A stretch of 34,571 bases of DNA from CAZUMJ01 sp964621605 (GTDB lineage Bacteria; Actinomycetota; Acidimicrobiia; Acidimicrobiales; Iamiaceae): NCBI GenBank assembly GCA_964621605.1, contig CAZUMJ010000031.1, forward strand, positions 1 to 34,571, given 5' to 3'. A program made the translations under genes and the position numbers. Under the pieces are notes generated by a model. The model was not told the DNA's origin, did no database searches, and worked only from the letters and a program-made list of their open reading frames with translations. Positions 15,236 to 23,846 of this stretch are shown piece by piece (the first letter of the stretch is position 1; each line of letters opens with the position of its first letter).

Positions 15236-16378
15236 ATGCAGCGCACTCTCATGGACGACGAACACGATCAGTTTCGCTTGAGCTTTCGGCGGTTTGTCGA
15301 GCGTGAGATCGTGCCCCATCAGGCGGAGTGGGAACGCGCAGGAATCGTCCCGCGGGAGCTCTTCGCTGCGGCCGGGTCAGCGGGATTCCTCGGCATGGCG
15401 GCGCCTGACGAGTACGGCGGAGGCGGCGTCGACGACTTCCGCTTCAACGCGGTGATCGGCGAAGAGCTCCAGGCCGCGATGACGGGCGGGGCCGGCCTCG
15501 GCCTCACGCTGCACAACGACATCACCCTCCCCTACTTCCTCCGCCTCGCATCAGAGGAGCAGCTCACCCGCTGGCTACCGGGGATCTGCAGCGGCGAGCT
15601 GATCTGCGCGATCGCCATGACCGAGCCCGGTGCGGGAAGCGATCTCGCCGGCATGGCAACTTCTGCAGTGCGCGATGGGGACCACTACGTGGTGAACGGC
15701 GCGAAGACCTTCATCACCAACGGCATCAACGCGGACCTCGTGATCACCGCGGTGCGCACCGACCCGACCAGCCGCCATCGAGGCATCAGCCTGCTGGTGC
15801 TCGAGCGCCACATGCTGGGGTTCGAGCGAGGCCGCAACCTCGAGAAGCTGGGGCTGCACTCCCAAGACACGGCCGAGCTGTTCTTCACAGATGTCGAGGT
15901 CCCGGTTGCCAACCTGCTCGGCACCGAGAACCACGGCTTCCCGCATCTCGTCGACAACCTTCCACAAGAGCGGCTGTCGATCGCCGTCTCCGGCATCGCT
16001 GCCGCCCGTGCCGCGTTCACGACCACCCTCGAGTACGTGAAGGGTCGCCACGCGTTCGGGCAGCCGGTGGCGGACTTTCAGCACAGCCGCTTCGTCCTCG
16101 CGGAGATGGCGACAGAGGTCGAGGTCGGACAGGCGTTCATCGACCGCTGCATCGAGGCGCACGTAGCCGGGGAGCTCACCGTCGAGGAGGCTGCCATGGC
16201 CAAGTGGTGGGCGACCGAGCTCCAGAAGCGCACGGTCGACACCTGTGTGCAGCTGCACGGCGGGTACGGCTACATGCTCGAGCAGCCCATCGCTCGCGCG
16301 TACGCGGACGCTCGCATCACGACGATCTACGGCGGCACGACGGAGATCATGAAGGAGATCATCGGCCGGAGCTTGTAG
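15236..16378 (+). CDS. Acyl-CoA dehydrogenase (IVD/LCAD-like)
   Basis: This 380-residue flavoenzyme introduces the alpha-beta double bond into an acyl-CoA. FAD and substrate motifs are visible: AMTEPGAGSDLAGM near 125, HYVVNGAKTFITNG near 160, and QLHGGYGYMLEQPIARAYAD near 340. The MCAD-position catalytic Glu is replaced by Gly (IYGGTTEI). The base is instead likely the Glu in NLPQERLSIA, the position used by isovaleryl- and long-chain enzymes. That points to branched or long acyl substrates. ATG at 15236 is preferred over 15185 because it starts at the family N-terminus; ATG 15251 is a possible alternative. It is divergent from livK and converges on a second acyl-CoA dehydrogenase gene. Confidence 0.92.
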   Translation: MQRTLMDDEHDQFRLSFRRFVEREIVPHQAEWERAGIVPRELFAAAGSAGFLGMAAPDEYGGGGVDDFRFNAVIGEELQAAMTGGAGLGLTLHNDITLPYFLRLASEEQLTRWLPGICSGELICAIAMTEPGAGSDLAGMATSAVRDGDHYVVNGAKTFITNGINADLVITAVRTDPTSRHRGISLLVLERHMLGFERGRNLEKLGLHSQDTAELFFTDVEVPVANLLGTENHGFPHLVDNLPQERLSIAVSGIAAARAAFTTTLEYVKGRHAFGQPVADFQHSRFVLAEMATEVEVGQAFIDRCIEAHVAGELTVEEAAMAKWWATELQKRTVDTCVQLHGGYGYMLEQPIARAYADARITTIYGGTTEIMKEIIGRSL

Positions 16379-16401
16379 CTGTCGGCGTGGCACGCGACAG
16401 C
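16378..16401. terminator. Hairpin between convergent acyl-CoA dehydrogenase genes
   Basis: GCTGTCG and CGACAGC form a 7-bp stem over a 10-nt loop, starting at the last base of the stop codon. It is placed to end transcription from either side. No T tract. Confidence 0.45.
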
Positions 16402-16436
16402 GACAAGCCCCCTGCCGGGATCAACTCTGAGCGGCG

Positions 16437-17693
16437 TCAGCCGCGGCTCAACAGGTCCCGTGCGATGTGGGTCACCTGGATCTCGTCGGTACCCGCGTAG
16501 ATCTGGAACACCTTCGCGTCTCGGGCGAGCTGCTCGACCCGGTACTCCGACATGTAGCCGTTGCCGCCGAAGAGCTGGACGGCCTCCATCGCCACCTCGG
16601 ACGCCGCCTGCGCCGAGTACAGCTTCATCGCGGAGGCCTCTGCGAGGCTCATGCCCTTCCCCGCGGCGCTCGACTCGATGTAGCGGAACACCATGTTCTC
16701 GACGTTGAGCCGTGCCACCTCCATCTTCGCCAGCTTCAGCTGGATGAGCTGGAAATCACCGATCGGCTTGCCCCAGAGCATGCGCTCCTTCGCGTACGCA
16801 ACGCTGAGGCGCAGGCACTCCTCGATGACCCCAAGCGACATCGCGGCCACACCCGACCGCTCCGTCGTGAAGTTGTCCTTCGCGCTCTGGCGACCGCCGC
16901 CGTCGCGCTCCTCCTCGGTCTCACCGAGCAGACGGTCACGACCGACGCGCACGTCCGAGAGGAAGATCTCACCCGTCGGCGACGAGTGCAGGCCCATCTT
17001 GCGGAACGGCTTCGACTGCTCGAACCCTTCCATGCCACGGTCGAGCACGAATGCCAGCACCTTGCGGTCACGGAGGGCGGTGTCGCTGCCGTCGTCGAGC
17101 TTGGCGTAGACCACCACGGTGTCGGCGTAGGGCCCGTTCGTGATGAAGGTCTTGTTGCCGTTGAGGATGTACTCGTCGCCGTCACGCTTGGCGGAGGTGC
17201 GCATGCCGCCGAGGGCGTCCGAACCGGAGTTGGGCTCGGTGATCGCCCAGGCACCCACCTTCGTCATGGTGAGCAGGTCCTTCCCCCAGCGCTCCTTCTG
17301 CGCGACGGTGCCCTTCTTCATGATCGTGCCCGCCGCGAGTCCGAAGCTCACGCCCATGGCGGTGACGATCCCGGGGCACACGCGGCACAGCTCGATGATC
17401 GGGATCATCGTCATCCCGGCTGCGCCGCCATCGCCGCCTTCACGCTTCGGCTTCTGCGGAGGTTCCTCGCCGCGCTCGATCGCCTCGGCCACGCTGCGGT
17501 CGAAGGCGATCTGGCGCTCGAAGTTGGCTTCGGCCATCGCGTCCATGCCGAAGGTGGCGTAGAGCTTCCGGACGATGTCGTACGGCGGCATGTCACCGTG
17601 CTCGAGGTCGTCGAGGTGCGGGCGCACCTCTTCGTCCACGAATCGCCGTACCGCGTCACGCACCATCAGGTGCTCATCGGACCACTCGAACAT
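16437..17693 (-). CDS. Acyl-CoA dehydrogenase with N-terminal insert
   Basis: This 418-residue acyl-CoA dehydrogenase has AITEPNSGSDALGGM near 150, EYILNGNKTFITNGPYADT, MGLHSSPTGEIFLSDV and the C-terminal QLFGGNGYMSEYRVEQLARDAK. The MCAD-type Glu is again absent (IYAGTDEIQ). A Glu in NFTTERSGVA stands at the isovaleryl/long-chain position. Compared with the neighbouring enzyme it has a polar insert around residues 65-95 (ERGEEPPQKPKREGGDGG), which probably lies on the surface near the N-terminal helices. ATG at 17693 follows AGGGGGA. Substrate unknown; the context suggests lipid, isoprenoid or steroid side-chain catabolism. Confidence 0.9.
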   Translation of the reverse strand: MFEWSDEHLMVRDAVRRFVDEEVRPHLDDLEHGDMPPYDIVRKLYATFGMDAMAEANFERQIAFDRSVAEAIERGEEPPQKPKREGGDGGAAGMTMIPIIELCRVCPGIVTAMGVSFGLAAGTIMKKGTVAQKERWGKDLLTMTKVGAWAITEPNSGSDALGGMRTSAKRDGDEYILNGNKTFITNGPYADTVVVYAKLDDGSDTALRDRKVLAFVLDRGMEGFEQSKPFRKMGLHSSPTGEIFLSDVRVGRDRLLGETEEERDGGGRQSAKDNFTTERSGVAAMSLGVIEECLRLSVAYAKERMLWGKPIGDFQLIQLKLAKMEVARLNVENMVFRYIESSAAGKGMSLAEASAMKLYSAQAASEVAMEAVQLFGGNGYMSEYRVEQLARDAKVFQIYAGTDEIQVTHIARDLLSRG

Positions 17694-17783
17694 GGCGTCC
17701 CCCTAGGTGTTCGGCCGCTCGGACGCCGACACGGTATGCGGCGCACGGCATGCGACGCGAACCGAACACCCGAGCAGCAGCCC

Positions 17784-17789
17784 TACAGT
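17784..17789 (+). promoter_or_regulatory. Putative -10 box of the SDR gene
   Basis: TACAGT ends 6 nt before ATG 17796; no Shine-Dalgarno. Leaderless transcript likely. Confidence 0.45.
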
Positions 17790-17795
17790 GCCCAG

Positions 17796-18551
17796 ATGGA
17801 CCTCCAGCGATTCCAGGGACGCACCGCGCTCGTGACCGGGGCGGCCTCCGGCATCGGGCGCGCAACCGCGCGACGCCTCGCCGCCGAGGGAGCAACCGTC
17901 TATGCAACCGACGTGAACGCCGACGCAGTGGCGGCAACCGCCGCCGACGTCGACGACCTCCCGGGCACCATCGTCCCCGCGGTTGGCGACGTCGGCGACG
18001 AGTCGGCTGTCGTCGCGATGGTCACGGATGCCGTCGCGGAGCTCGGCAAGCTGGATGTCGTCGCCAACATCGCGGGCGTGCTGTCGTTCTCCCACACCCA
18101 CGAACTTCCCCTCGCGGAGTGGGAGCGCCTCCTGCGCATCAACCTGACCGGCACGTTCCTCGTCTGCCGCGAGGCATTGCCGCACCTTGTCGCGTCGCGA
18201 GGCGTGATCGTGAACATCGCCTCGACCGCAGGCCACAAGGGACAGCCGTGGTCCGCTGCGTACGCCGCCTCGAAGGGCGGCGTGCTCCAGCTCACCCGCA
18301 GCATCGCCGTCGAGTACGCGCACGCCGGCATCCGGGCCAACACCATCAGCCCCGGTGCCGTGTCGACTCCGATCATGGATGCCTTCCACCTGCCCGAAGG
18401 AGCTGACGCGAAGCTGCTCACTCGCGTGATGCCGCTCGGCCCCTACGGCACGCCTGAGGGCATCGCCGCGGCTGTCGCCTACGTCGCGTCCGATGAGGCG
18501 GCGCACATGAACGGCGCAGACGTTTTGCTCGACGGGGCGACGCTGGCCTGA
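17796..18551 (+). CDS. SDR-family NAD(P)-dependent oxidoreductase
   Basis: This 251-residue classical short-chain dehydrogenase has cofactor motif TGAASGIG near residue 14, VYATDVNADAV with an Asp after strand 2 (favouring NAD over NADP), and NIAG after strand 4. The catalytic Ser is in IASTAGHKG and the YxxxK is in AYAASKGG. The C-terminal ISPGAVSTPIMD and GADVLLDGAT segments are typical. The substrate is an unknown alcohol or ketone, perhaps a hydroxyacyl-CoA or sterol, given the neighbours. The open frame extends far upstream through the antisense of the acyl-CoA dehydrogenase gene, but the family N-terminus begins at ATG 17796. It converges on the nitronate monooxygenase gene. Confidence 0.92.
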   Translation: MDLQRFQGRTALVTGAASGIGRATARRLAAEGATVYATDVNADAVAATAADVDDLPGTIVPAVGDVGDESAVVAMVTDAVAELGKLDVVANIAGVLSFSHTHELPLAEWERLLRINLTGTFLVCREALPHLVASRGVIVNIASTAGHKGQPWSAAYAASKGGVLQLTRSIAVEYAHAGIRANTISPGAVSTPIMDAFHLPEGADAKLLTRVMPLGPYGTPEGIAAAVAYVASDEAAHMNGADVLLDGATLA

Positions 18552-18603
18552 GGTCCCACCGGCACGGCGCGGTCACCCCTCCGGTTGCCCCGCATCGGGA
18601 GTC

Positions 18604-19722
18604 TCAGCCACCCATGAGCTTGGTGAGACGCTCCTGGGCCTCGATGCACTCCTCGACCATGCCGAGCACGACCTGACCGGCCGGACGCACCGTCTTCGCG
18701 GCGCCGATGATCTGCCCGGCCGGGTTGAAGTTCACGTCGACGGCCTGCTCCGGGTACGCGTGCCCGCGACGCACGGCGTCCGAGGTGACCATGAACTGCA
18801 GGGGCATGCCGAGCGGCTTCGGGTTGTCGGGGTTCTCCCACGCTTCGGTCCAGTCGTTGCGCAGCATGCGGCATGGCTTGCCCGTCCAGGAGCGCGAGCG
18901 CACGGTGTCACGCGAGGTCGCCTCGAGATAGGTGGCCATCTGCGCCGGAGGGATGTCGGCTTCCTCGACGGTGAGCCACAGCGACCCCGTCCACGCGCCC
19001 TGCGCTCCCATCGCAAGCGCCGCGGCCATCTGCTTGCCCGTCCCGATGCCACCGGCGGCGAGGACCGGCGTGGGCGCGACCGCTTCGATCACCTCTGGCC
19101 ACAACACCATCGAACCGATCTCTCCGGTGTGGCCGCCGCCTTCGGTGCCCTGCGCGATGACGATGTCGACGCCCGCGTCGCGGTGCTTGCGCGCCTGGTG
19201 CGCCGACCCACACAGCGCCGCGACGAGCCGGCCCGCCTCGTGGATCTCATCGATGATCTCCGACGGCGGCGTCCCGAGCGCGTTCGCGATCAGCTTGACG
19301 TTGGGGTGCCGCAGCGCCTCGAGCACCTGCGGGGTGGCCGTCGCCTCCGTCCAGCCGATCAGCTCGCGGTTCTCGATCTCGGCAGGCATCTCGGGAACGC
19401 CATGGTCGGCGAGGAGCTTCGCAGCGAAATCGCGATGCCCTTGCGGGATCATCTCCTTGAGCATCTCTTCGAGCTTGCCCGGGTCGAGCTCGCCCATCCC
19501 TTCGTACTTGCCGGGAATGACGATGTCGACGCCGTAGGGCTTGTCGCCGATGTGTTCGTCGATCCAGGCCAGCTCTGTGGCGAGTTGCTCCGGCGTGAAC
19601 CCAACCGCGCCGAGCACGCCGAACCCGCCGGCCTTCGATACTGCGACGACCACGTCGCGGCAATGGGTGAACGCGAAGATCGGGAACTCGATGCCGAGTT
19701 GGCGAGCGACGTCGGTCTGCAT
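18604..19722 (-). CDS. Nitronate monooxygenase family flavoprotein
   Basis: This 372-residue FMN-dependent TIM-barrel protein of the 2-nitropropane dioxygenase/nitronate monooxygenase family has AVSKAGGFGVLGAVGFTPEQL at the N-terminus, AGVDIVIAQGTEGGGHTGE in the middle, and the phosphate-binding VLAAGGIGTGKQMAAALAMGA. Such enzymes oxidise alkyl nitronates, but many members have other or unknown substrates. In actinobacteria they often sit in lipid or steroid catabolic clusters. ATG at 19722 has GAGGAG 11 nt upstream. It lies 53 bp after the P450 gene on the same strand, so a tetR-P450-NMO operon is likely. Confidence 0.9.
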   Translation of the reverse strand: MQTDVARQLGIEFPIFAFTHCRDVVVAVSKAGGFGVLGAVGFTPEQLATELAWIDEHIGDKPYGVDIVIPGKYEGMGELDPGKLEEMLKEMIPQGHRDFAAKLLADHGVPEMPAEIENRELIGWTEATATPQVLEALRHPNVKLIANALGTPPSEIIDEIHEAGRLVAALCGSAHQARKHRDAGVDIVIAQGTEGGGHTGEIGSMVLWPEVIEAVAPTPVLAAGGIGTGKQMAAALAMGAQGAWTGSLWLTVEEADIPPAQMATYLEATSRDTVRSRSWTGKPCRMLRNDWTEAWENPDNPKPLGMPLQFMVTSDAVRRGHAYPEQAVDVNFNPAGQIIGAAKTVRPAGQVVLGMVEECIEAQERLTKLMGG

Positions 19723-19775
19723 GGGGGTGCTGCTCCTCGAGAGATGGGGTTTTCGAACGGGTGCCGGTCGGGCGC

Positions 19776-21017
19776 TCAGCGGCCCAGACGGACTGGCAGG
19801 TACTTGATGCCGTTCACGAAGTCGGAACGGAACCGGCGCGGCTCACCGGCGTACTCGGCCTCGGGGAAGCGGCGCAGGAGCTCACGCAGGATGGTGCGGA
19901 TCTCCAAACGTGCGAGGTTCGCGCCGAGGCAGAAGTGCGTTCCGCCTCCGCCGAAGCTCACGTGGTCGTTCGGGGTGCGATGGATGTCGAACACGTCCGG
20001 ATCGGCGAACACGTCCTCGTCTCGGTTGCCCGAGTGGTAGTAGATCACCACCTTCTCGCCGGCCTTGATCTCCTGCCCACGCACGACCGTGTCGCGTGTG
20101 GCGGTGCGACGGAAGTTCTGGATCGACCCGTTCCAGCGCAGGAACTCCTCGGTCGCCGTGTTCCAGAGGTGGTCGTCGTCGATGTTCGCGGCCAGTTCGT
20201 GGCGCGCATCGGGATGTTCGATCAACGCCATCATGGCGTGGGAGATGAGGTTGCGGGTCGTCTCGTTGCCTGCCACGCACAGCAGCACGAAGAACAGGTT
20301 GAGCTCCTGGTCTCCGAGGCGATCCCCGTCGACTTCCGCGTGCACCAGCGTCGACATGATGTCGTCGCGTGGGTTCGCCCTGCGGTCGGCAGCGATGGCG
20401 TCGCAGTAGGCGTAGATCTCGGCTTGCGCAGCCAGCTGATGCTCCGGCGACACCGAGAAGTCTGGGTCCTGACCGCCGATGAGTCGGTTCGACCAGTCGA
20501 AGACCTTGGCCCGGTCTTCGGCTGGGACGCCGATCATGTCGCAGATGATCTGGAGCGGCAGCGGCACCGCGACGGACTCCACGAAGTCGACCTCGCCGTT
20601 GGCCTCCTCGACCTGGTCGACGATCTCACGAGCCCCGGCGATGATGCCGTCGAACAGCCCGCGGATCATCTTCGGGGTGAAGCCCGCGCTCACCAGCTTG
20701 CGGTAGCGGGTGTGCTTGGGCGGGTCCATGTTGAGCAGCGTCATGCGCACAAGCTCGAGCGCGGTCTCGTCGAAGTCCCAGAGGAAGGTCGAGCCCAGCT
20801 CGGTCGAGAACGTCTGCCAGTCACGACTGATGGCCTTGATGTCGTCGTGCTTGGTGACCGCCCAGAACCCGGTGCTGTCCGGCTGGGGGTGCCAGAACAC
20901 CGGCGCCTCGCGTCGCAGCAGCCGGAACTGCTCGTTCGGCACCTCTCGCGCCCAGGTGTCTTCCAGCAGGTTGATGTCGTCGAGCGTCAGCTTGGGTGCG
21001 TCGTCGGTCATGCTCAT
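19776..21017 (-). CDS. Cytochrome P450 (CYP125/CYP142-like)
   Basis: The 413-residue P450 is soluble, as bacterial ones usually are. LLNMDPPKHTRYRKLVSAGF is the C-helix region typical of CYP125/CYP142/CYP124-type enzymes. The I-helix oxygen motif is CVAGNETTRN, the K-helix has EEFLRW, and the heme loop is FGGGGTHFCLGANLAR with the Cys ligand. These relatives oxidise sterol side chains or methyl-branched lipids; the substrate here is inferred only. ATG at 21017 overlaps the tetR stop by 4 bp and has AGGAG 6 nt upstream; the longer frame to 21290 is rejected. Redox partners are not in the window. Confidence 0.93.
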   Translation of the reverse strand: MSMTDDAPKLTLDDINLLEDTWAREVPNEQFRLLRREAPVFWHPQPDSTGFWAVTKHDDIKAISRDWQTFSTELGSTFLWDFDETALELVRMTLLNMDPPKHTRYRKLVSAGFTPKMIRGLFDGIIAGAREIVDQVEEANGEVDFVESVAVPLPLQIICDMIGVPAEDRAKVFDWSNRLIGGQDPDFSVSPEHQLAAQAEIYAYCDAIAADRRANPRDDIMSTLVHAEVDGDRLGDQELNLFFVLLCVAGNETTRNLISHAMMALIEHPDARHELAANIDDDHLWNTATEEFLRWNGSIQNFRRTATRDTVVRGQEIKAGEKVVIYYHSGNRDEDVFADPDVFDIHRTPNDHVSFGGGGTHFCLGANLARLEIRTILRELLRRFPEAEYAGEPRRFRSDFVNGIKYLPVRLGR

Positions 21018-21628
21018 GTCGTGCTCCTGGGTGGCTCTGCTCCGATGAGTGCGTGGGCGACGGCAACGAGGTGGTCGACGCCCAACGCGGTGGAATCGAT
21101 GCGGTACTGCACGGCGCTCCCGATGACCAGCCCGACGAGCAGGGCCGCCAGCACCTCTGGGGGCTGTCGAAGCGACACGCCGGTGACCTCTGCCCAATGG
21201 GCAAGCGCCGCACCGAGGTCGGTGCGCACGCGGCGGTACCGCTCGGCCAATGGTGACCCGATCTGTGGATCGCGGGCGCCGTGCAGCCACAGCTCGAGTT
21301 CGAGCAGGACCCAGTCCTGCGGACCGATGCCGTCACCGGCGACGACGGTGGCCCACATGGCTCGCACGATCGCCTCGGGATCGGCCCGGTCGTCGAGCTC
21401 TGCGCCGAGCGCGTCTGCCGTTTGGGCCAGCCACTCCTCCATCAACGCGAGCAGCAGCCCTTCCTTGTTGCCGAAGTGGCTGTAGAGGGCACCGGTGGTG
21501 CGGTCAGCCGCTTCGGCAACGGCTTCCGCAGACACCGCGTGAAAGCCCTTGTGCGCGAAGAGGTCGGAGGCTGCAGAGAGGAGACGAGCGCGCGTGTCCG
21601 CCTTGCGTTCTTCCTGCGTGCGCCCCAT
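21014..21628 (-). CDS. TetR-family transcriptional regulator
   Basis: The 204-residue protein has an N-terminal helix-turn-helix, TRARLLSAASDLFAHKGFHAVSAEAVAEAADRTTGALYSHFGNKEGLL when read in pieces, which is the standard TetR DNA-binding domain. An all-helical ligand domain follows. Its gene is translationally coupled to the P450 gene, and an 18-bp palindrome stands just upstream of its ATG. Autoregulation, together with control of the P450 and nitronate monooxygenase genes, is the simplest reading. The effector may be a P450 substrate or a CoA thioester. Confidence 0.92.
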   Translation of the reverse strand: MGRTQEERKADTRARLLSAASDLFAHKGFHAVSAEAVAEAADRTTGALYSHFGNKEGLLLALMEEWLAQTADALGAELDDRADPEAIVRAMWATVVAGDGIGPQDWVLLELELWLHGARDPQIGSPLAERYRRVRTDLGAALAHWAEVTGVSLRQPPEVLAALLVGLVIGSAVQYRIDSTALGVDHLVAVAHALIGAEPPRSTT

Positions 21629-21639
21629 ATATATCGACT

Positions 21640-21657
21640 CTCCTACATATGTAGGAG
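21640..21657 (-). promoter_or_regulatory. tetR-P450 operon operator
   Basis: CTCCTACATATGTAGGAG is a perfect 18-bp palindrome, 11 bp before the tetR ATG. On the minus strand TTGACT (21665-21660) just precedes it, and the right arm contains GGAG, the likely Shine-Dalgarno. Repressor binding would block both polymerase and, through an RNA hairpin, possibly the ribosome. Confidence 0.75.
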
Positions 21658-21719
21658 TGAGTCAAGTCGCATCCCGCGCCGGCAGAACTCCCCGGGCTGC
21701 TGCGCCCCACCGTGTGCAC

Positions 21720-23720
21720 CTAGTCGAACGGCTCGCTGGCAACCTCTGGGCGCGCCGCGTTGGCAAGCAGCACGAATCGGTGCCGCCGTGCCGAGTGGAA
21801 CGCCGGGTCCCACCACCGAGCCTGGTATCGGTGCAGACCGTCAGCGTCGCCGCGGTACCGCACCTCGATGTCGCAGCCTTCATCGTCCACGGCGCGACCG
21901 CGGTGCTGAGCCGGGACCCAGACACCCTCCGTCTCCTCCACCTCGACGCGCACGAGCGGCTCGTGCCAATGCAGCATCGCCGGCGCATCGTCCACCCACT
22001 CGAGCTCCCAGTAGGGGTCGCTGCGACTCGTCGCGTCGACGAACCGTGGGCTCCCCGTCATGCGCCGCGCTGCACCCGACGAACGGGGGACGGGCAGATA
22101 CCGGTGCACCGCAAGCGAGAACGCGCGCCGAGGGCCGACATCACGTACCCGACCCGACCGCGCCACCTCGCCAGCGAGGCGCGCCGCGTGTGCCGTCAGG
22201 AATGGCTGGCTTCGCGGCCCGTACAGCGTGTGGCCGCCCTCGTAGTGCTGCAGGCGGTATTCCTCGGGGGTGGCGACGTAGCCGCAGTACTCGTTCGCCA
22301 CGGACGACACCACGACCGTCCGAATCGGGCTGCTGGCGACCGCTCGACGCACGGCCGCAGAGATGCGACGACCGGTCTCGACGGTGAGCTCGAACGGCAA
22401 TCCCACGACGAGGTGGTCTCCGATGCGAAGCACCTGGATGGGCAGTCGCCGCGGGAAGCTCCGCAATGGCAGCACGATCGGCTGCAGCCACCGTGAGCCG
22501 AGCACCACCTTCTCGCCTTGGTCTCCGACCGGGTGACGATGCGGGTGGCCAGGCCTGAACGGCCCGATGCGGTGGATCACGGGCGTGAGGTTCTCGTGCG
22601 CGCCCGACACCAGCGCCGCGCCGACTGCGGGGCGGTTCGGCAGCTCGATGCCTTCGATTCGACGGTCACGGTCCAAGTCGAGCTCGCGCAGCCCACAGCC
22701 CAACACGATGTCGTCCCGAAGGCTCGCCTCGAGAGCAGCGTGCAACACCGCCCCCTCTGCGCCGACGGCACGCCCCACGCGAGCTGCCTCCAGGTGACCG
22801 GCCATGCCGGGACGGAGTGCGGGCGCCACGTCGGCGTGGGTGCCCTCCATTGCGCCGACCACGATCCGTGAGCCCGTTGCGAGCGCAACCCTGTGCCGGA
22901 GCTCATCCACCAGATACGCCCACACATCGGCGTGGTACTCGTGCACGTGCTGCGACACGCCGGTGCCGTGGATGGAGAACGTCACCGCCGCGGCGAGCGG
23001 CTCGAACTCTCCGTCGTCCCCTCGGGTGTCGACGCGCAACAGGTGCAGTAGCGGATTCACCGCCACGAACTTGCGTTGGGGATCGGTGCGCTTGTCCGCC
23101 ACGTCGTCGTTGTGCACGTGGGGGTTCAGCGATCGGTTGCGCGTCAGCCCCCACACCTCGGTCGAGCCGAACGCCACGCGTGCCGGGCGACGCGTGGCGA
23201 CCGCCTCGATCACGCCCTGCGCGATCTGTTGCGAGAGGAACTGCGTGTAGGCCGGATCGAAGCCGCTGCGGTTCGACGCGAAGCGGTTGTAGAAGTCGGT
23301 GCCGAGGAACTGCCCTGGGCCGGCGTGGGTGTGCGTGGCACCCATGAACAAGCCCTCGATCGGCACGTCGGTGTGGTCGGCGACTGCTCGCGCGACGAGG
23401 TGCTGCACAACCGACGAGCCGCCGAGCAGGTCGCATTGCACCAACGCCAACGACGACGTCCCCGCACGCAAGTGCACCACACGCGCGCGCAGGCGTGTCC
23501 TGAAGCCGTCGCCGTCGTGTGCGTTCGCGGAGTACCCGGCCTTGGGCATGCCGGGTGGAGGCGTCAGGTCGACCTCTGCTGCTCCCGCCAACAGGTGACC
23601 GACATCGGCGAGGGGACGCTGTGGCGCCGCATGCACCTCGAACGAGGCACGGCGGGTGCGCCCGTCGACGAACGGGAGGAGCGGGCTGTCGAGCGCAAGA
23701 TCCCAGGTCGGCACCTCCAC
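21720..23720 (-). CDS. Neutral/alkaline ceramidase family protein, nucleophile Ser replaced
   Basis: This 666-residue protein has the neutral ceramidase landmarks: GAAEVDLTPPPGMPKAGY, MGATHTHAGPGQ near 130, STEVWGLTRNRSLNPH, FSIHGTG near 250, NEYCGYVATPEEY near 475 and HYEGGHTLYGP near 495, then a C-terminal beta domain. These supply the His, Glu and Tyr ligands of the active-site zinc. Known enzymes have a nucleophilic Ser in a D/N-[VL]-S-P-N motif; here the segment reads GTHADVAPAL, with Ala. It may therefore not cleave ceramide, or may use another residue. No signal peptide is seen, although known family members are usually exported. The start is GTG 23720 or GTG 23714. Confidence 0.8.
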   Translation of the reverse strand: MEVPTWDLALDSPLLPFVDGRTRRASFEVHAAPQRPLADVGHLLAGAAEVDLTPPPGMPKAGYSANAHDGDGFRTRLRARVVHLRAGTSSLALVQCDLLGGSSVVQHLVARAVADHTDVPIEGLFMGATHTHAGPGQFLGTDFYNRFASNRSGFDPAYTQFLSQQIAQGVIEAVATRRPARVAFGSTEVWGLTRNRSLNPHVHNDDVADKRTDPQRKFVAVNPLLHLLRVDTRGDDGEFEPLAAAVTFSIHGTGVSQHVHEYHADVWAYLVDELRHRVALATGSRIVVGAMEGTHADVAPALRPGMAGHLEAARVGRAVGAEGAVLHAALEASLRDDIVLGCGLRELDLDRDRRIEGIELPNRPAVGAALVSGAHENLTPVIHRIGPFRPGHPHRHPVGDQGEKVVLGSRWLQPIVLPLRSFPRRLPIQVLRIGDHLVVGLPFELTVETGRRISAAVRRAVASSPIRTVVVSSVANEYCGYVATPEEYRLQHYEGGHTLYGPRSQPFLTAHAARLAGEVARSGRVRDVGPRRAFSLAVHRYLPVPRSSGAARRMTGSPRFVDATSRSDPYWELEWVDDAPAMLHWHEPLVRVEVEETEGVWVPAQHRGRAVDDEGCDIEVRYRGDADGLHRYQARWWDPAFHSARRHRFVLLANAARPEVASEPFD

Positions 23721-23834
23721 CTTCTAGCCCATCCGACAGGCGCCGCCCGTCGAGGGCGAGCACGCCGACACGTACGCTCCGCTCCTGGACTCGAGACAAC
23801 CGGCACGCAGCGCACCGCGGCGCGATCGACGCGC

Positions 23835-23840
23835 CAGAAT
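23835..23840 (+). promoter_or_regulatory. Putative -10 box of the membrane protein gene
   Basis: CAGAAT ends 6 nt before ATG 23847; no Shine-Dalgarno. Spacing fits a leaderless start. Confidence 0.35.
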
Positions 23841-23846
23841 GGACCG

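Noticed and set aside
16467..17795. Upstream extension of the SDR frame by over 440 codons
   Set aside because: It is the antisense of the acyl-CoA dehydrogenase gene; the SDR fold starts at 17796 with its own -10 box.
19761..21485. Plus-strand open frame of 574 codons
   Set aside because: Shadow of the P450 and tetR genes, whose motifs and overlap are unambiguous; no recognisable domain.
23076..23846. Upstream extension of the 23847 membrane protein frame
   Set aside because: Antisense to the ceramidase-like gene; the hydrophobic N-terminus and -10 box support ATG 23847.
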